Source: Haloarcula marismortui ATCC 43049 | GTDB lineage: Archaea; Halobacteriota; Halobacteria; Halobacteriales; Haloarculaceae | NCBI RefSeq assembly: GCF_000011085.1 | Contig: NC_006396.1 | Location: 1,302,001 to 1,366,000, forward strand | Length of the DNA stretch: 64,000 nt | Reading direction: 5' to 3' | Shown here: positions 46,609-55,339 of the stretch, piece after piece | How positions within the stretch are numbered: the stretch's first letter is position 1 | How the letters are laid out: the number at the start of each line of letters is the position of its first letter | Translations under genes and position numbers: made by a program | Notes under the pieces: generated by a model | What the model was told of the DNA's origin: nothing | Seen by the model: the letters and a program-made list of their open reading frames with translations, nothing else | Databases searched by the model: none

Positions 46609-46640
46609 CGCTGTCGCTCCGAATTCGCGAACAGCTGAAA
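46609..46640. terminator. Hairpin between convergent phoU and eS8 genes
   Basis: CAGCT-GAAAA-AGCTG (near 46631-46645 region) lies between two convergent genes; it may help separate their transcripts. Short stem, so support is weak. Confidence 0.3.
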
Positions 46641-46659
46641 AAGCTGATTGCGTGCCGGA

Positions 46660-47031
46660 TTACTCGACCAGCACGGCGTTGACCTGACCGTGCTGTCCGG
46701 GGCGGGAGGTCACGCGGGCCTGTCCCTCGGAGGTCTCGAGGATTGCGCCTTTGGTGATGATGTTTCGCCGAGCGTAGTTCGGGTTCGACGGGTTCTCGAC
46801 GACGTTTTCGATGGTCGCTTCGATGGTCTCCGCACCGTCGGCGATGCTCGCAACGTCGGTCTTGACCGCACGGACCTTCTGCGTGTTGCCGCGTGAGTCG
46901 ACGGTCTTCAGTCGCTGCTCGCCGACCTGCGTCTCGACGGTGTCCTTACCGAGTTCGTGTTTCTTCTTCTTGTGGTTCGGTCGTCGTCGGCCGCCTGTCC
47001 GCTTGCGAGGGGAGCGTCCCTGGTCTTTCAT
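46660..47031 (-). CDS. rps8e: 30S ribosomal protein S8e
   Basis: Encodes 123 residues, full archaeal length. The basic N-terminus (GRSPRKRTGGRRRPNHKKKKHELG) and RNIITKGAILETSEGQARVTSRPGQHGQVNAVL are diagnostic. It binds the small subunit rRNA. It stands alone between phoU and the DUF2240 gene. Confidence 0.98.
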   Translation of the reverse strand: MKDQGRSPRKRTGGRRRPNHKKKKHELGKDTVETQVGEQRLKTVDSRGNTQKVRAVKTDVASIADGAETIEATIENVVENPSNPNYARRNIITKGAILETSEGQARVTSRPGQHGQVNAVLVE

Positions 47032-47118
47032 ACGGGAAGGAAGACCCAGCGGCTACTTGAACCGTTCGATGCCGACGCGCCATCGTAATCGTTACCCCCA
47101 CGCCGGCAGGTTACTCTG

Positions 47119-47562
47119 ATGATGAGTCTGAAGACGGCCGTCGCCGCGCCGTTCCGCCAGCGTGGAACCGACCGGATGGCGGAAAGTGAGTTCGTCGTTG
47201 CACTCTCGCTAGACCGGAACTGGTTCTCGCCCGACCAGGCCAAGACACTGGTCGACGTGGCCGCGAGCGAGGGCTTAGTCGAGCGGGACGACGACGACCT
47301 CGTTGTCGCCTTCGACGCGACACACACCGCGATTCCGGACGGGTTTACACCGGGCGAGGAAATCCTGCAGTCACGGTCGACGTTCGAGCGCGTACTCGAC
47401 GCTGTTATCGAGGCTGGCATCGAGAAACAGACCGCCGTCGCCGGCATCAACGCGCTTCAGTCTGATATCGGTGTGACACTGGAGGCCGCAGCCGTGGTGT
47501 ATGCGCGCAGTGAGGGCGTCGATGTCGAAGCCATCGCTGCGGACGTCCGGGAGGAGCTCTAA
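47119..47562 (+). CDS. DUF2240-family protein
   Basis: Encodes 147 residues (a second in-frame ATG follows the first). The N-terminal half is a winged-helix-like module (MAESEFVVALSLDRNWFSPDQAKTLVD), the C-terminal half a helical segment. I recognise the archaeal DUF2240 pattern; members are of unknown function. It overlaps the next start in TAATG, so both are co-translated. Confidence 0.8.
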   Translation: MMSLKTAVAAPFRQRGTDRMAESEFVVALSLDRNWFSPDQAKTLVDVAASEGLVERDDDDLVVAFDATHTAIPDGFTPGEEILQSRSTFERVLDAVIEAGIEKQTAVAGINALQSDIGVTLEAAAVVYARSEGVDVEAIAADVREEL

Positions 47563-47906
47563 TGGTCAAAGACAGCATTTCTGACGGTCGACGGATCGGG
47601 CAGTTACTTGCCTCGGAACTGACCGGCCTCCAGCGCGGGCCGCTCTCAGGTGTTTCTGTCGTCGATGCCGACAGGGACGTGGAACCGACACCGGCGGGTG
47701 CCTTTGCCTACCGCGTGACAGCCGACGGCACCGAGGTTGCGGTCGTCGAGGTAACGCCGGAGACGGCCCGACTGGTCCTAGAGCAGGCACCCGTGATTGC
47801 GCCAGAGCGTGATGATATCACTGTCGACGGGACAACCGTTGTTGTTCACAGCGGCGCGGCGGTAAAAACTGCAGTCGACATGCTGGAGCGGTCTCTCTCG
47901 GGGTAG
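47562..47906 (+). CDS. Conserved haloarchaeal hypothetical protein
   Basis: Encodes 114 residues, acidic, alpha/beta, without cysteines or membrane segments. The region after residue 40 alternates strands (GAFAYRVTADGTEVAVVEV; ITVDGTTVVVHSG) and ends with an amphipathic helix. The start overlaps the preceding DUF2240 stop. Function not recognised; it is likely a partner of the upstream protein. Confidence 0.78.
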   Translation: MVKDSISDGRRIGQLLASELTGLQRGPLSGVSVVDADRDVEPTPAGAFAYRVTADGTEVAVVEVTPETARLVLEQAPVIAPERDDITVDGTTVVVHSGAAVKTAVDMLERSLSG

Positions 47907-47909
47907 CAC

Positions 47910-47920
47910 GGCTTTTTTTG
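47910..47920 (+). terminator. Oligo-T terminator after DUF2240 operon
   Basis: Seven consecutive T (47913-47919) a few bases beyond the stop codon at 47906, on the same strand. It matches the T-run termination signal of archaea. Confidence 0.55.
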
Positions 47921-47960
47921 ATGTGAGGACACGACTGCACTCCAGCTGAACTACCTAGAA

Positions 47961-48443
47961 TCAGTGACGGCTCGGCTCAGCAATAGCCGCGGACGTCCAC
48001 GCCACGAAGCCGGTGAGGACGAGCACGGAACCGAGTATGGCCGTCGCGGCAGCGATAGCAAGCACAAGTGACGGGAGACCGAGCGGCGTTCCGACAGCGA
48101 GGACAATCGGGGTCACGGTGATACAGAGCGAGCCAAGCGCGACGGCCCGGCGCTGTGTCGTCGTCAGTTCGATACCGAGGTGGAACAGCGACCCGGGCTC
48201 CGGGTCGGGAGCAGCGAGGCCAAGACACAGCAGCGGGACACCGAGAAACACCAGCGTCGCGGCGACGGCATACGACCAGAACAGCCACTGCCCGGACGCT
48301 GGCGCAAGCGACAGAAACGCGCCAACGGCTACGAGCACGACACCACCAACGAGCCCGAACTGCCGTAGCCGTGGGTCGTTCAGGGCTTCGCTCAGGTCTG
48401 GGAGGGTCTCGGCCACGTGGCCGACATCCATGAAGCGATCCAT
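47961..48443 (-). CDS. Membrane protein with four helices
   Basis: Encodes 160 residues from the ATG at 48443. Four hydrophobic helices are seen (about 30-48, 55-75, 102-122, 128-148), with an amphipathic N-terminus. No family recognised. A TATA-like TATTTTACAC lies about 25-30 bases upstream, supporting the start. It is divergent from pyrF. Confidence 0.8.
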   Translation of the reverse strand: MDRFMDVGHVAETLPDLSEALNDPRLRQFGLVGGVVLVAVGAFLSLAPASGQWLFWSYAVAATLVFLGVPLLCLGLAAPDPEPGSLFHLGIELTTTQRRAVALGSLCITVTPIVLAVGTPLGLPSLVLAIAAATAILGSVLVLTGFVAWTSAAIAEPSRH

Positions 48444-48565
48444 ACGCGGGCTTTTGCCTACGGTGTAAAATAGACAGGGGGAGAAAATATCAAATCTGAT
48501 TCCACCAAAGCAGGCCACGATACGAGAAGGAAACGCTTGTATCGCTGCCAGCCGCTGCGGTATCT

Positions 48566-49399
48566 ATGCACTTCTTCGACCGTCTCGCGGACCGCATCGC
48601 GACCGCCGACAGCGTGGTGTCGGTCGGCCTCGACCCGGACCCTGCCCGCCTCCCCGACAGCGTGCTGGACGCCGACCTCCCGCGCTGGCAGTTCAACCGT
48701 CGGATTATCGACGCAACCCACGAACACGCCGCGTGCTACAAGCCAAACGCCGCCTTCTACGAGGACCCCGACGGCTGGCGCGCCCTCGAAGAAACAATCG
48801 CCTACGCACACGGGAAGAACGTGCCCGTCCTGCTGGACGCCAAGCGGGGTGACATCGGCAACACCGCACGGCAGTACGCCCAGATTCTCGACGAGGATGA
48901 AGGGCCTGCTGCCGACGCCATCACGGTCAACCCGTTTCTCGGCCGCGACTCATTGGAGCCGTTCCTCCAGCGCGCGGACAGGGGTGTGTTCGTCCTCGGG
49001 CGCACGTCGAACCCCGGCGGCGAAGACCTCCAGGACCTCGAACTGGCCTCCGGTGAGAAACTGTACGAGCGCGTGGTCCACCTCGCGGACCTCTGGAACG
49101 GCAACGGGAACGTCGGCCTTGTCGTCGGCGCGACCAACCCCGATGAACTCGAAGAGATCCGCGAACTGGTCCCGGACATCCCGTTTCTCGTTCCCGGCGT
49201 CGGCGCGCAGGGCGGCGACGCCGAGGCCGCTGTCGAGCACGGCCTCGCCGATGGCGTCGGTCTGGTCAACTCCTCGCGCGGTATCATCTTCGCCGGCGAG
49301 GACGCCGCCACGCGGCGCGACGATTCTGGCGACGCGTTCTTCAAAGCTGCCGGACAGTCGGCAAAACAGCTCAAACAGCGACTGAACCAGTTCCGATAG
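48566..49399 (+). CDS. pyrF: Orotidine 5'-phosphate decarboxylase, type 2
   Basis: Encodes 277 residues. The catalytic Asp-Lys-Asp triad DAKRGDIGNT (D91, K93, D96) is intact, along with SVGLDPDPARLP and VGATNPDELEEIREL. It catalyses the last step of UMP synthesis, a soluble TIM-barrel enzyme. It stands alone. Confidence 0.97.
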   Translation: MHFFDRLADRIATADSVVSVGLDPDPARLPDSVLDADLPRWQFNRRIIDATHEHAACYKPNAAFYEDPDGWRALEETIAYAHGKNVPVLLDAKRGDIGNTARQYAQILDEDEGPAADAITVNPFLGRDSLEPFLQRADRGVFVLGRTSNPGGEDLQDLELASGEKLYERVVHLADLWNGNGNVGLVVGATNPDELEEIRELVPDIPFLVPGVGAQGGDAEAAVEHGLADGVGLVNSSRGIIFAGEDAATRRDDSGDAFFKAAGQSAKQLKQRLNQFR

Positions 49400-49400
49400 C

Positions 49401-49601
49401 TTAGAACCGGTACGTGTCCACGCCGTCGGGCATGTTCTCCGGCGACTTCCGGTCGCCCGGCTGGCCGACCTCCCCACCGCACTCGACGCACATCCCGATG
49501 TCCTTGTCCCAGTGGCGGTCACAGACGAGTCGCCCGCACCTGTCGCAAGTGTGGTCCACGTCGGGGCGCTCACAGATTTCACACAGTCCGGCTACGCTCA
49601 T
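49401..49601 (-). CDS. Small zinc-finger protein, HIT-type-like
   Basis: Encodes 66 residues from the ATG at 49601. Cys pairs CEIC, CDRC and CVEC with His residues (DHTCDRCGRLVCDRHW) resemble a treble or HIT-like double zinc cluster. Soluble; unknown role. The pattern is shared by small haloarchaeal proteins next to many different genes. It converges with pyrF. Confidence 0.78.
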   Translation of the reverse strand: MSVAGLCEICERPDVDHTCDRCGRLVCDRHWDKDIGMCVECGGEVGQPGDRKSPENMPDGVDTYRF

Positions 49602-49731
49602 GGTAGTTGGTAGCATAGCTGACCGTTTGAATCTTTGGCGGTGTGACCCGGAGCGGGTCGCCAACCCCACGCCGGGACAGTCTCTCTTGCTGGCCACGAA
49701 GTATTTCCCCGTGGCCATTCCTCTCTATAGT

Positions 49732-49920
49732 ATGTTGCCACTCCTCCAGCTCGGATCGCTTCCGTCACTGCCAGCGTTACTCGTCGGCTTGCTGGCTATC
49801 GCCGTGGTACTGCTGGTCGGTCGGCTCGTGATGAAGGTGGCGTGGCGACTCGTCATCATCGCTATCATCGCCGTCGCCGTCCTCTGGATACTCGGAATAC
49901 TGGGCTTTCAAGTCATCTAG
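49732..49920 (+). CDS. Small membrane protein, 62 residues
   Basis: Encodes 62 residues from the ATG at 49732 with two tightly spaced hydrophobic helices (about 8-30 and 38-60). A TATA-like TCTATAGTATG overlaps the start region. The stop overlaps the end of trpG by four bases in convergent orientation. No family assigned. Confidence 0.68.
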   Translation: MLPLLQLGSLPSLPALLVGLLAIAVVLLVGRLVMKVAWRLVIIAIIAVAVLWILGILGFQVI

Positions 49921-50540
49921 AGCCCGGCGAGGAAGTTCCGGATCACGTCGTGACCGACTGCGGTCAGGACCGACTCCGGATGGAACTGAACGGCTTCGAT
50001 GGGGTGCTCACGATGGCGGACGCCCATCACCAGTTCCGTGCCGTCTTCGGTCTCTGTTGTCGCGCTGACGACGAACTCCTCAGGAACGTCGTCGGCGATA
50101 AGTGAGTGATAGCGTCCGCCCTGGAACCCCTGTTCCAGCCCTGCAAAAACGCCCTTTCCGTCGTGGTCGATGGGGAACGCCTTGCCGTGAATCGGCTCCG
50201 GCGCGCGACCGATGGTGCCGCCGTAGGCGTACACCGCCGATTCGAGGCCGAGACAGACACCGAGTGTCGGCACGTCAGGACTGACCTCACGGAGGACATC
50301 CAGCGTGACCCCGACATCGCGTTCGTTCTTCGGATGGCCCGGGCCCGGCGAAAGGATAATCGCGTCGGGGTCGAACGCCTCGACATCGTCGAGCGATGCC
50401 GTGTTCCGGACGACTTCAGTCTCGGCGTGCTCGGAGACGTACTCGACGAGGTTGTACGTGAACGAGTCGAAGTTATCGACGAATAGCACCCGGAGGTCGT
50501 CCCTGACGGCGTCCGCACCAGCGGGCTGTGCTGTGCTCAT
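49917..50540 (-). CDS. trpG: Anthranilate synthase glutamine amidotransferase subunit
   Basis: Encodes 207 residues. The class I GATase triad is visible: C96 in LGVCLG, H187 and E189 in QFHPES. An N-terminal variable stretch (1-16) precedes VLFVDNFDSFTYNL. It supplies ammonia to TrpE for anthranilate. Last gene of trpD-trpF-trpE-trpG, overlapping trpE by four bases. Confidence 0.95.
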   Translation of the reverse strand: MSTAQPAGADAVRDDLRVLFVDNFDSFTYNLVEYVSEHAETEVVRNTASLDDVEAFDPDAIILSPGPGHPKNERDVGVTLDVLREVSPDVPTLGVCLGLESAVYAYGGTIGRAPEPIHGKAFPIDHDGKGVFAGLEQGFQGGRYHSLIADDVPEEFVVSATTETEDGTELVMGVRHREHPIEAVQFHPESVLTAVGHDVIRNFLAGL

Positions 50541-52147
50541 CGGGTCACCTCCTCGTGGCCTGCAGCGCGCTCTGCCACGTCGACCGGTTCCCCTTCGATT
50601 TCCTCAAGCGCGGTCAACACGCCGTCCATCTTCTGCTCAGTCTCGACGTACTCGCTTTCCGGGTCCGAGTCCGCGACGATGCCGGCCCCGGCCTGCACGG
50701 TGATGCGGTCCCGGTCACCCTCGTCCTCGACCGTCGCCGAGCGGATGACGATAGCGAAGTCGGTGTCGCCGTCCCAGTCGAAGTAACCGACGCCGCCGCC
50801 GTAGGGGCCACGGGGCGAGCGTTCGAGTTCGTCGATAATCTCCATGGCGCGGATCTTCGGTGCACCGGAGAGGGTCCCCGCCGGGAACGTTGCCCGGGCG
50901 GCGTCGAAGGCGTCTTTGTCTTCGGCGAGTCGGCCCGTCACCGTGGACTCGATGTGCTGGACGTGGCTGTACTTGAGGACGTTCATGAACTCGGGGACTC
51001 GGACGCTGCCGGCCTCGGCGACGCGCCGGACATCGTTTCGTGCCAGATCGACCAGCATCGTGTGTTCGGCCCGCTCCTTCCCGTCGGCGAGCATCTCACC
51101 GGCGAGGCGGCGGTCCTCAACCGGAGAGTTCCCGCGCGGGCACGTCCCCGCGATAGGATTCGAGACGACGTGGTCGCCGGCGACGGAGACGAGCGTCTCC
51201 GGACTCGCGCCGACGATGGTCAGGTCATCGTAGCCCAGCAGGTACATATACGGCGAGGGGTTCACCGCCCGGAGGGCCTCGTAGAAGCCCAGCGGGTCGA
51301 CGTCGCCGTACAGCTCTCGGGTTCGGGAGATAACGCCCTGATAGATGTCGCCCGAGAGGACGTACTCCTTTGCGCGTTCGACGGCGTCCTCGTACTCGTC
51401 TCTGGGGCCAGCGACTTCGTCCTCGCGGCGGAAACCGCCGGTCGAAAGCGGTGACAGGTCCGAGAGCACGGCCTCGACCCGTTCAGCTTCGGCGACCAGT
51501 TCGCCGTAGCGCTCGCCGGCGTCCTCGCCTTGCCTGACAACCGGCGTGAACACGAGCGAAACAGTGTCCTCGACGTGGTCGAACCGGACCGTCGACGTGG
51601 TGAGGACGAACTGCGCGTCCGGGAACCGCGAGTCCGGGCGGTCTAGGCCCACTTCGTCGAGCCAGAGGTCGTAGACGGCGTCGTACGAGAGAAAGCCCAC
51701 GAGGCCGCCTTCGAGGTGCTGGCGGTCCATCGCCGGGAAGTTTCGCAGCGCCACGTCGGGCATCGCCGCCCGGAGGTCATCAACCACGTCGCCACCGTCA
51801 GTCGTTACGAGGTCGGCGTAGCGGTCGTCGAACGCCTCGACCTCGCTCTCGTCACCGGTCACGGTGACGACGGCGCGCGGGTCGTAGCCGACGAAGGAAA
51901 AGCGGGCGTGGCGGTCGTCCGTCTCCGGCGCGAACGCGCCGTCGGGGTCGCTGGAGGCGACCTTTTCGGCACTTTCGAGCAGGAACGTGTAGTCGTTGGC
52001 GGCCACGTCGCTCGTGCGACCAGTCAGGGCCGCGTACGCGGTCAGGGGCTCCACGTCTACGTCAAGTTCCGCAGCGGTGCGGACGACGACCGGACGGTCG
52101 GCCTTGGCGTGTTCGACGAACTCCTCGCGGGAGATATCGAGAGTCAT
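50537..52147 (-). CDS. trpE: Anthranilate synthase component I
   Basis: Encodes 536 residues with the chorismate-binding core near residues 270-510: GDIYQGVISRTRE, AGTCPRG, EHTMLVDLARNDV and GTLSGAPKIRAMEIIDELE. It forms anthranilate from chorismate and is normally feedback-inhibited by tryptophan. It overlaps trpF and trpG by four bases each. Family length normal. Confidence 0.96.
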   Translation of the reverse strand: MTLDISREEFVEHAKADRPVVVRTAAELDVDVEPLTAYAALTGRTSDVAANDYTFLLESAEKVASSDPDGAFAPETDDRHARFSFVGYDPRAVVTVTGDESEVEAFDDRYADLVTTDGGDVVDDLRAAMPDVALRNFPAMDRQHLEGGLVGFLSYDAVYDLWLDEVGLDRPDSRFPDAQFVLTTSTVRFDHVEDTVSLVFTPVVRQGEDAGERYGELVAEAERVEAVLSDLSPLSTGGFRREDEVAGPRDEYEDAVERAKEYVLSGDIYQGVISRTRELYGDVDPLGFYEALRAVNPSPYMYLLGYDDLTIVGASPETLVSVAGDHVVSNPIAGTCPRGNSPVEDRRLAGEMLADGKERAEHTMLVDLARNDVRRVAEAGSVRVPEFMNVLKYSHVQHIESTVTGRLAEDKDAFDAARATFPAGTLSGAPKIRAMEIIDELERSPRGPYGGGVGYFDWDGDTDFAIVIRSATVEDEGDRDRITVQAGAGIVADSDPESEYVETEQKMDGVLTALEEIEGEPVDVAERAAGHEEVTR

Positions 52148-52788
52148 ACTGCGCCCTCCGGCGCTTGCTTTGCGTTCCGCACGAACCGTCCAACTGCGTC
52201 GTGGTCTTTCGTGCCGCCAGCGGACTCCACGCCGCTCGCCACGTCGACGGCAAACGGCTCGACTGTCTCGACGGCCTCAGTCACGTTCTCGGGGGTCAGC
52301 CCGCCGGCCAGCACGATAGGCACGTCAAGCGAGTCAACGAGATCGCGCGTGCGCTCCCAGTCGTGTGTCTCGCCCGTGCCGCCACCGCCGTCGGCGTCGA
52401 CCGAATCGACGAGCAGGGCGTCGGCATGGGTGGCGTAGTCCTCGATGGCCGGCGCGTCTGCCTCGACCACGGCGACAATGTCCTGAGTGATTCGGTTGTT
52501 GAGGGCCCCGAGTTCCGCCGGCGAGAGGCCGTCGTGGACCTGCACCGCGTCGGGCTCGATCCTGTCGATACGTCTGACGGCCTCTTGCACCGTCGTCGGC
52601 ATCATCACCAGCACGCTCGTCACGAACGGCGGGACGCCATCAGCGATCGTTTCAGCCGTTCCCTCGTCGACCTCCCGCGGCGTATCGACCGGGACACCGT
52701 GGATGATACCGACCGCGTCAGCACCAGCTGTAACGACAGCATCGCGGTCCTCGGTGTCCGTCACGCCGCAGATCTTCACGCGCGTCAT
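52144..52788 (-). CDS. trpF: Phosphoribosylanthranilate isomerase
   Basis: Encodes 214 residues of the TIM-barrel family: catalytic Cys in VKICGVTD (C7), LLVDSVD, and terminal phosphate loop DVASGVESAGGTKDH. Performs the third tryptophan-branch step. Overlaps trpD and trpE by four bases each. Confidence 0.95.
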   Translation of the reverse strand: MTRVKICGVTDTEDRDAVVTAGADAVGIIHGVPVDTPREVDEGTAETIADGVPPFVTSVLVMMPTTVQEAVRRIDRIEPDAVQVHDGLSPAELGALNNRITQDIVAVVEADAPAIEDYATHADALLVDSVDADGGGGTGETHDWERTRDLVDSLDVPIVLAGGLTPENVTEAVETVEPFAVDVASGVESAGGTKDHDAVGRFVRNAKQAPEGAV

Positions 52789-53780
52789 GCCCCGATCAGG
52801 TCGTCGAGTTTGTCGGCTGCCGCGCCCGACTCGATGGCCTGTCGGGCCTGTTCGACTCCCGCTTCGTGCGTGTCGGCGACGCCGGCGACGTAGATGGCTG
52901 CGCCGGCGTTGGCGAGGATGATGTCCCGCTTCGCGCCGGTGACGTCACCGGTGACGATGCCGCGAAGGTCGGCCGCGTTCTCTTCCGGCGATCCTCCGGA
53001 GATAGCCTCGATGTCGCGGGTTTCCAGACCCATGTCCTCTGGGGTGATGGTGTACTCCGCGATCCGGTCGTCGGTGACCTCCGCGACAACCGTCTCGCCG
53101 TGGATGGCGATCTCGTCGAGGCCGTCACCGTGGACGACCAGCGCCCGCTCAACGTCCAGTCGGGCCAGTGCCTCAGCCATCACGGGCACGAGGTCCGGAT
53201 CGTAGACGCCCAGCACCTGTGCATCCGCGTCGGCAGGGTTCGTCAACGGGCCGAGAATATTGAACACAGTCCGCATTCCGAGTTCCTGTCGCGGGCCGAT
53301 GACGGCCTTCATCGCCGGATGGAATACGGGCGCGAGCATGAAGCCGATGCCGTCTCGTTCGATCGTCTCCTCAACGTCCGGCGGTTCGGCCTCGATGTCG
53401 ACGCCGACCTCTTCGAGCACGTCGGCGCTCCCCGAAGATGAAGAGACAGAGTAGTTGCCGTGTTTGGCGATGGGGACGCCAGCCCCGGCGGCGACAATGG
53501 CACTCGTTGTCGAGACGTTGATTGTGTTGTAGTCGTCGCCACCGGTTCCACAGGTGTCGACAAGCCCCTCGCGGTCGGGCCGGATGGTCCGTGCGGCGTC
53601 GCGCATCCCCTCGGCAAAGCCGGCGATCTCAGCCTCCGTCTCCCCCTTTGCCCGCAGTGCCGTCAGGAGCGCACCGATCTGTGCCTCAGTTGCATCCTCG
53701 AAAACAGTCGTCGCAACGGCTCGAGCTTCCGCCTGTGTCAGGTCGTCACCGTCAGTGACGCGTTCAATATACTCTTTCAT
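52785..53780 (-). CDS. trpD: Anthranilate phosphoribosyltransferase
   Basis: Encodes 331 residues from the ATG at 53780; the longer in-frame sequence upstream covers the operator and promoter and is rejected. Motifs DTCGTGGDDYNTINVST and KHGNYSVSSSSGSADVLEE bind PRPP and anthranilate. First gene of the trp operon; the TGTACA-like dyad (53812-53829) sits at its promoter. trpC, trpB and trpA are not in the window. Confidence 0.95.
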   Translation of the reverse strand: MKEYIERVTDGDDLTQAEARAVATTVFEDATEAQIGALLTALRAKGETEAEIAGFAEGMRDAARTIRPDREGLVDTCGTGGDDYNTINVSTTSAIVAAGAGVPIAKHGNYSVSSSSGSADVLEEVGVDIEAEPPDVEETIERDGIGFMLAPVFHPAMKAVIGPRQELGMRTVFNILGPLTNPADADAQVLGVYDPDLVPVMAEALARLDVERALVVHGDGLDEIAIHGETVVAEVTDDRIAEYTITPEDMGLETRDIEAISGGSPEENAADLRGIVTGDVTGAKRDIILANAGAAIYVAGVADTHEAGVEQARQAIESGAAADKLDDLIGA

Positions 53781-53811
53781 TGTATTCACCAATGGACTTT
53801 TTCGTGTTGTG

Positions 53812-53829
53812 ATGTACAAATCCGTACAT
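53812..53829. promoter_or_regulatory. Dyad ATGTAC-N6-GTACAT at the trp promoter
   Basis: Perfect 6-bp arms (53812-53817 and 53824-53829) with an exact TGTACA at 53813-53818. It lies between a TATA-like CTTAAG (about 53832-53837, minus-strand transcription) and the trpD ATG at 53780, covering the region of transcription start. TGTACA is the core bound by TrpY, the tryptophan repressor of Methanothermobacter. Confidence 0.65.
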
Positions 53830-53958
53830 TGACTTAAGCCTATCGGGACCCCTGCTCGCCGACGAGTATGTGTGGGCAATCAACAGACAACGTGGTGATA
53901 CGGAATTCGAAACCTTCAATTATACCCACCGGAAACAATGTGGTGTACCTCGCAGTGA

Positions 53959-54033
53959 GGGTTCGTGGTCTAGGTCGGTTATGACACCTCCTTGACATGG
54001 AGGAGGCCGGCGGTTCAAATCCGCCCGAACCCA
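53959..54033 (+). tRNA. tRNA-Val (anticodon GAC)
   Basis: Acceptor GGGTTCG (53959-53965) pairs with CGAACCC (54026-54032), discriminator A at 54033. Anticodon stem CCTCC/GGAGG encloses TTGACAT (anticodon GAC); T-stem GGCGG/CCGCC encloses TTCAAAT. No CCA encoded. Confidence 0.97.
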
Positions 54034-54299
54034 CTTCTGACGACGTCACCGACGAGCGGAGCGAGTCGCGGTCGTCGTCTGTAGGGTTGCCAAGGATTTG
54101 AACCCTGAAAGGCGAGCGAAGCGAGTCTTCCTTTGGTTCACAATCCGCCCGAACCCATTTCTACTGTCGCTACCTCCCGAGCGGAGCGAGTCGGCAGCGA
54201 CCTGTGGAGTAAGCAGAGTCGTGTGCAAGGGCGCATATCTCGACGCTCCGACAGGGGCATCCCATAGTTTCTTGCCCCAACCGCGTTAGAGTCATCTAT
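54034..54299. other. Intergenic scar following tRNA-Val(GAC)
   Basis: No gene. Contains GC-rich inverted motifs (CGAGCGGAGCGAG, repeated near 54053 and 54178; a related GCGAGCGAAGCGAG near 54112) and an AGGGTT/AACCCT inverted pair (about 54081-54107). At 54135-54161 there is an imperfect copy of the tRNA 3' end. Confidence 0.5.
54135..54161 (+). repeat. Degenerate duplicate of tRNA-Val(GAC) 3' end
   Basis: GGTTCA-C-AATCCGCCCGAACCCA followed by TTTCT matches the tRNA 3' end and flank with one inserted base and one change. It has the look of an old attR-like site about 120 bases from the tRNA, with no integrase between. Confidence 0.65.
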
Positions 54300-54653
54300 A
54301 TGAGAGATCAGGTCGAGTCGGCGGACGCGTTCGAACAGTTCGTGCTCCTTGCAGTTGCAGAACTCGAAACGGCCGGTGAAACGCCAGTCCACTCCTATCA
54401 TGTGACCCAGACGGCGAAAGCACATCTCGCGGATGTCGACCGACAGCCGTTCGGCGGCGTCGAGCGCCAGAAGGTCATCTCGGCGCTGGGCCAACTCGCC
54501 GACAAGGGGCTGTTGCGCACCGAACAGACGCAGTCACCGACGGGGAAAGGACGGCCGGGGTACGAACTGGCCGGAGATCCAGAAGAAGTGCTCGAAGTGC
54601 TGTCAGCGACAGATGAGTTTGAACCGTACGTCGACGCGGTCTGGTCCTCATAG
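54300..54653 (+). CDS. Winged-helix DNA-binding protein
   Basis: Encodes 117 residues. Residues about 10-85 make a winged helix with recognition region GVERQKVISALGQLADKGLLRTEQ; the layout resembles the C-terminal winged helix of Orc1/Cdc6 proteins, but without an ATPase domain. Likely a small transcriptional or replication-linked regulator. It converges with the next gene (gap 13 bases). Confidence 0.75.
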   Translation: MRDQVESADAFEQFVLLAVAELETAGETPVHSYHVTQTAKAHLADVDRQPFGGVERQKVISALGQLADKGLLRTEQTQSPTGKGRPGYELAGDPEEVLEVLSATDEFEPYVDAVWSS

Positions 54654-54666
54654 CGGGCCCCACTCG

Positions 54667-55158
54667 TTAGACGACGCTCACGCCGCCGCGCTCCTGATCG
54701 AGGGCGGGTGGCTGGCCCGCTTCGAGACGTTCGAGACGGTCCATGATCGTATGGACGACGTCGTCTTTCGTACACGGTGCGACATGGACGAGTTCGCTGC
54801 CGTCGTACTCAGCCAGCCCCATGACGGGCAGCGCCATGGCGTCGTACGCCGACTCCGCCACTTCTGAATCAACGGTCGTGTCCTGATAGAACGATTCGAG
54901 CGAGACGTTGTTGCTCAGTGCCCACTGCTTGAACTCGGCGACACGGTTCAGAATGTACTTGCCTTCTTCCGTCCGTGCGGCGGCCGACTGCGGCGCGATC
55001 TGTTTGCCCCAGACGATGACGTTGAACCCGTCGATGTGGTCGTTCTCGTCGAGTGTCTGGAGATGGTCGATGACAGCTTCCTGCCGTTCGTGTGCGCCGT
55101 CGGGCAGCATCGACCGGACATACAGCTCGATGTGAGGTGTCGGCGTAGTATCACTCAT
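54667..55158 (-). CDS. Conserved haloarchaeal hypothetical protein
   Basis: Encodes 163 residues from the ATG at 55158. Alpha/beta pattern with one cysteine and no membrane segment; segments IELYVRSMLPDGAHERQEAV and LPVMGLAEYDGSELVHVAPC resemble a ferredoxin- or thioredoxin-like core, but no active motif is present. Such proteins are widespread in halophilic archaea. Function unknown. Confidence 0.75.
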   Translation of the reverse strand: MSDTTPTPHIELYVRSMLPDGAHERQEAVIDHLQTLDENDHIDGFNVIVWGKQIAPQSAAARTEEGKYILNRVAEFKQWALSNNVSLESFYQDTTVDSEVAESAYDAMALPVMGLAEYDGSELVHVAPCTKDDVVHTIMDRLERLEAGQPPALDQERGGVSVV

Positions 55159-55339
55159 AGCTATCGGACGACACTCCCGGCTGACACATATAGATACTGT
55201 GAGAGATGTCTGCATAGTTCAGATAGTGTCATCAGGGCCTGAAGAGTGTGAAATCAGCCGCTCCAGTGCATACCTCTCCTTCCAGTCGTAACGCTGGCTC
55301 GGGAGCAGTTAACAGCTGAAACCAATATCTGATTTCTAA

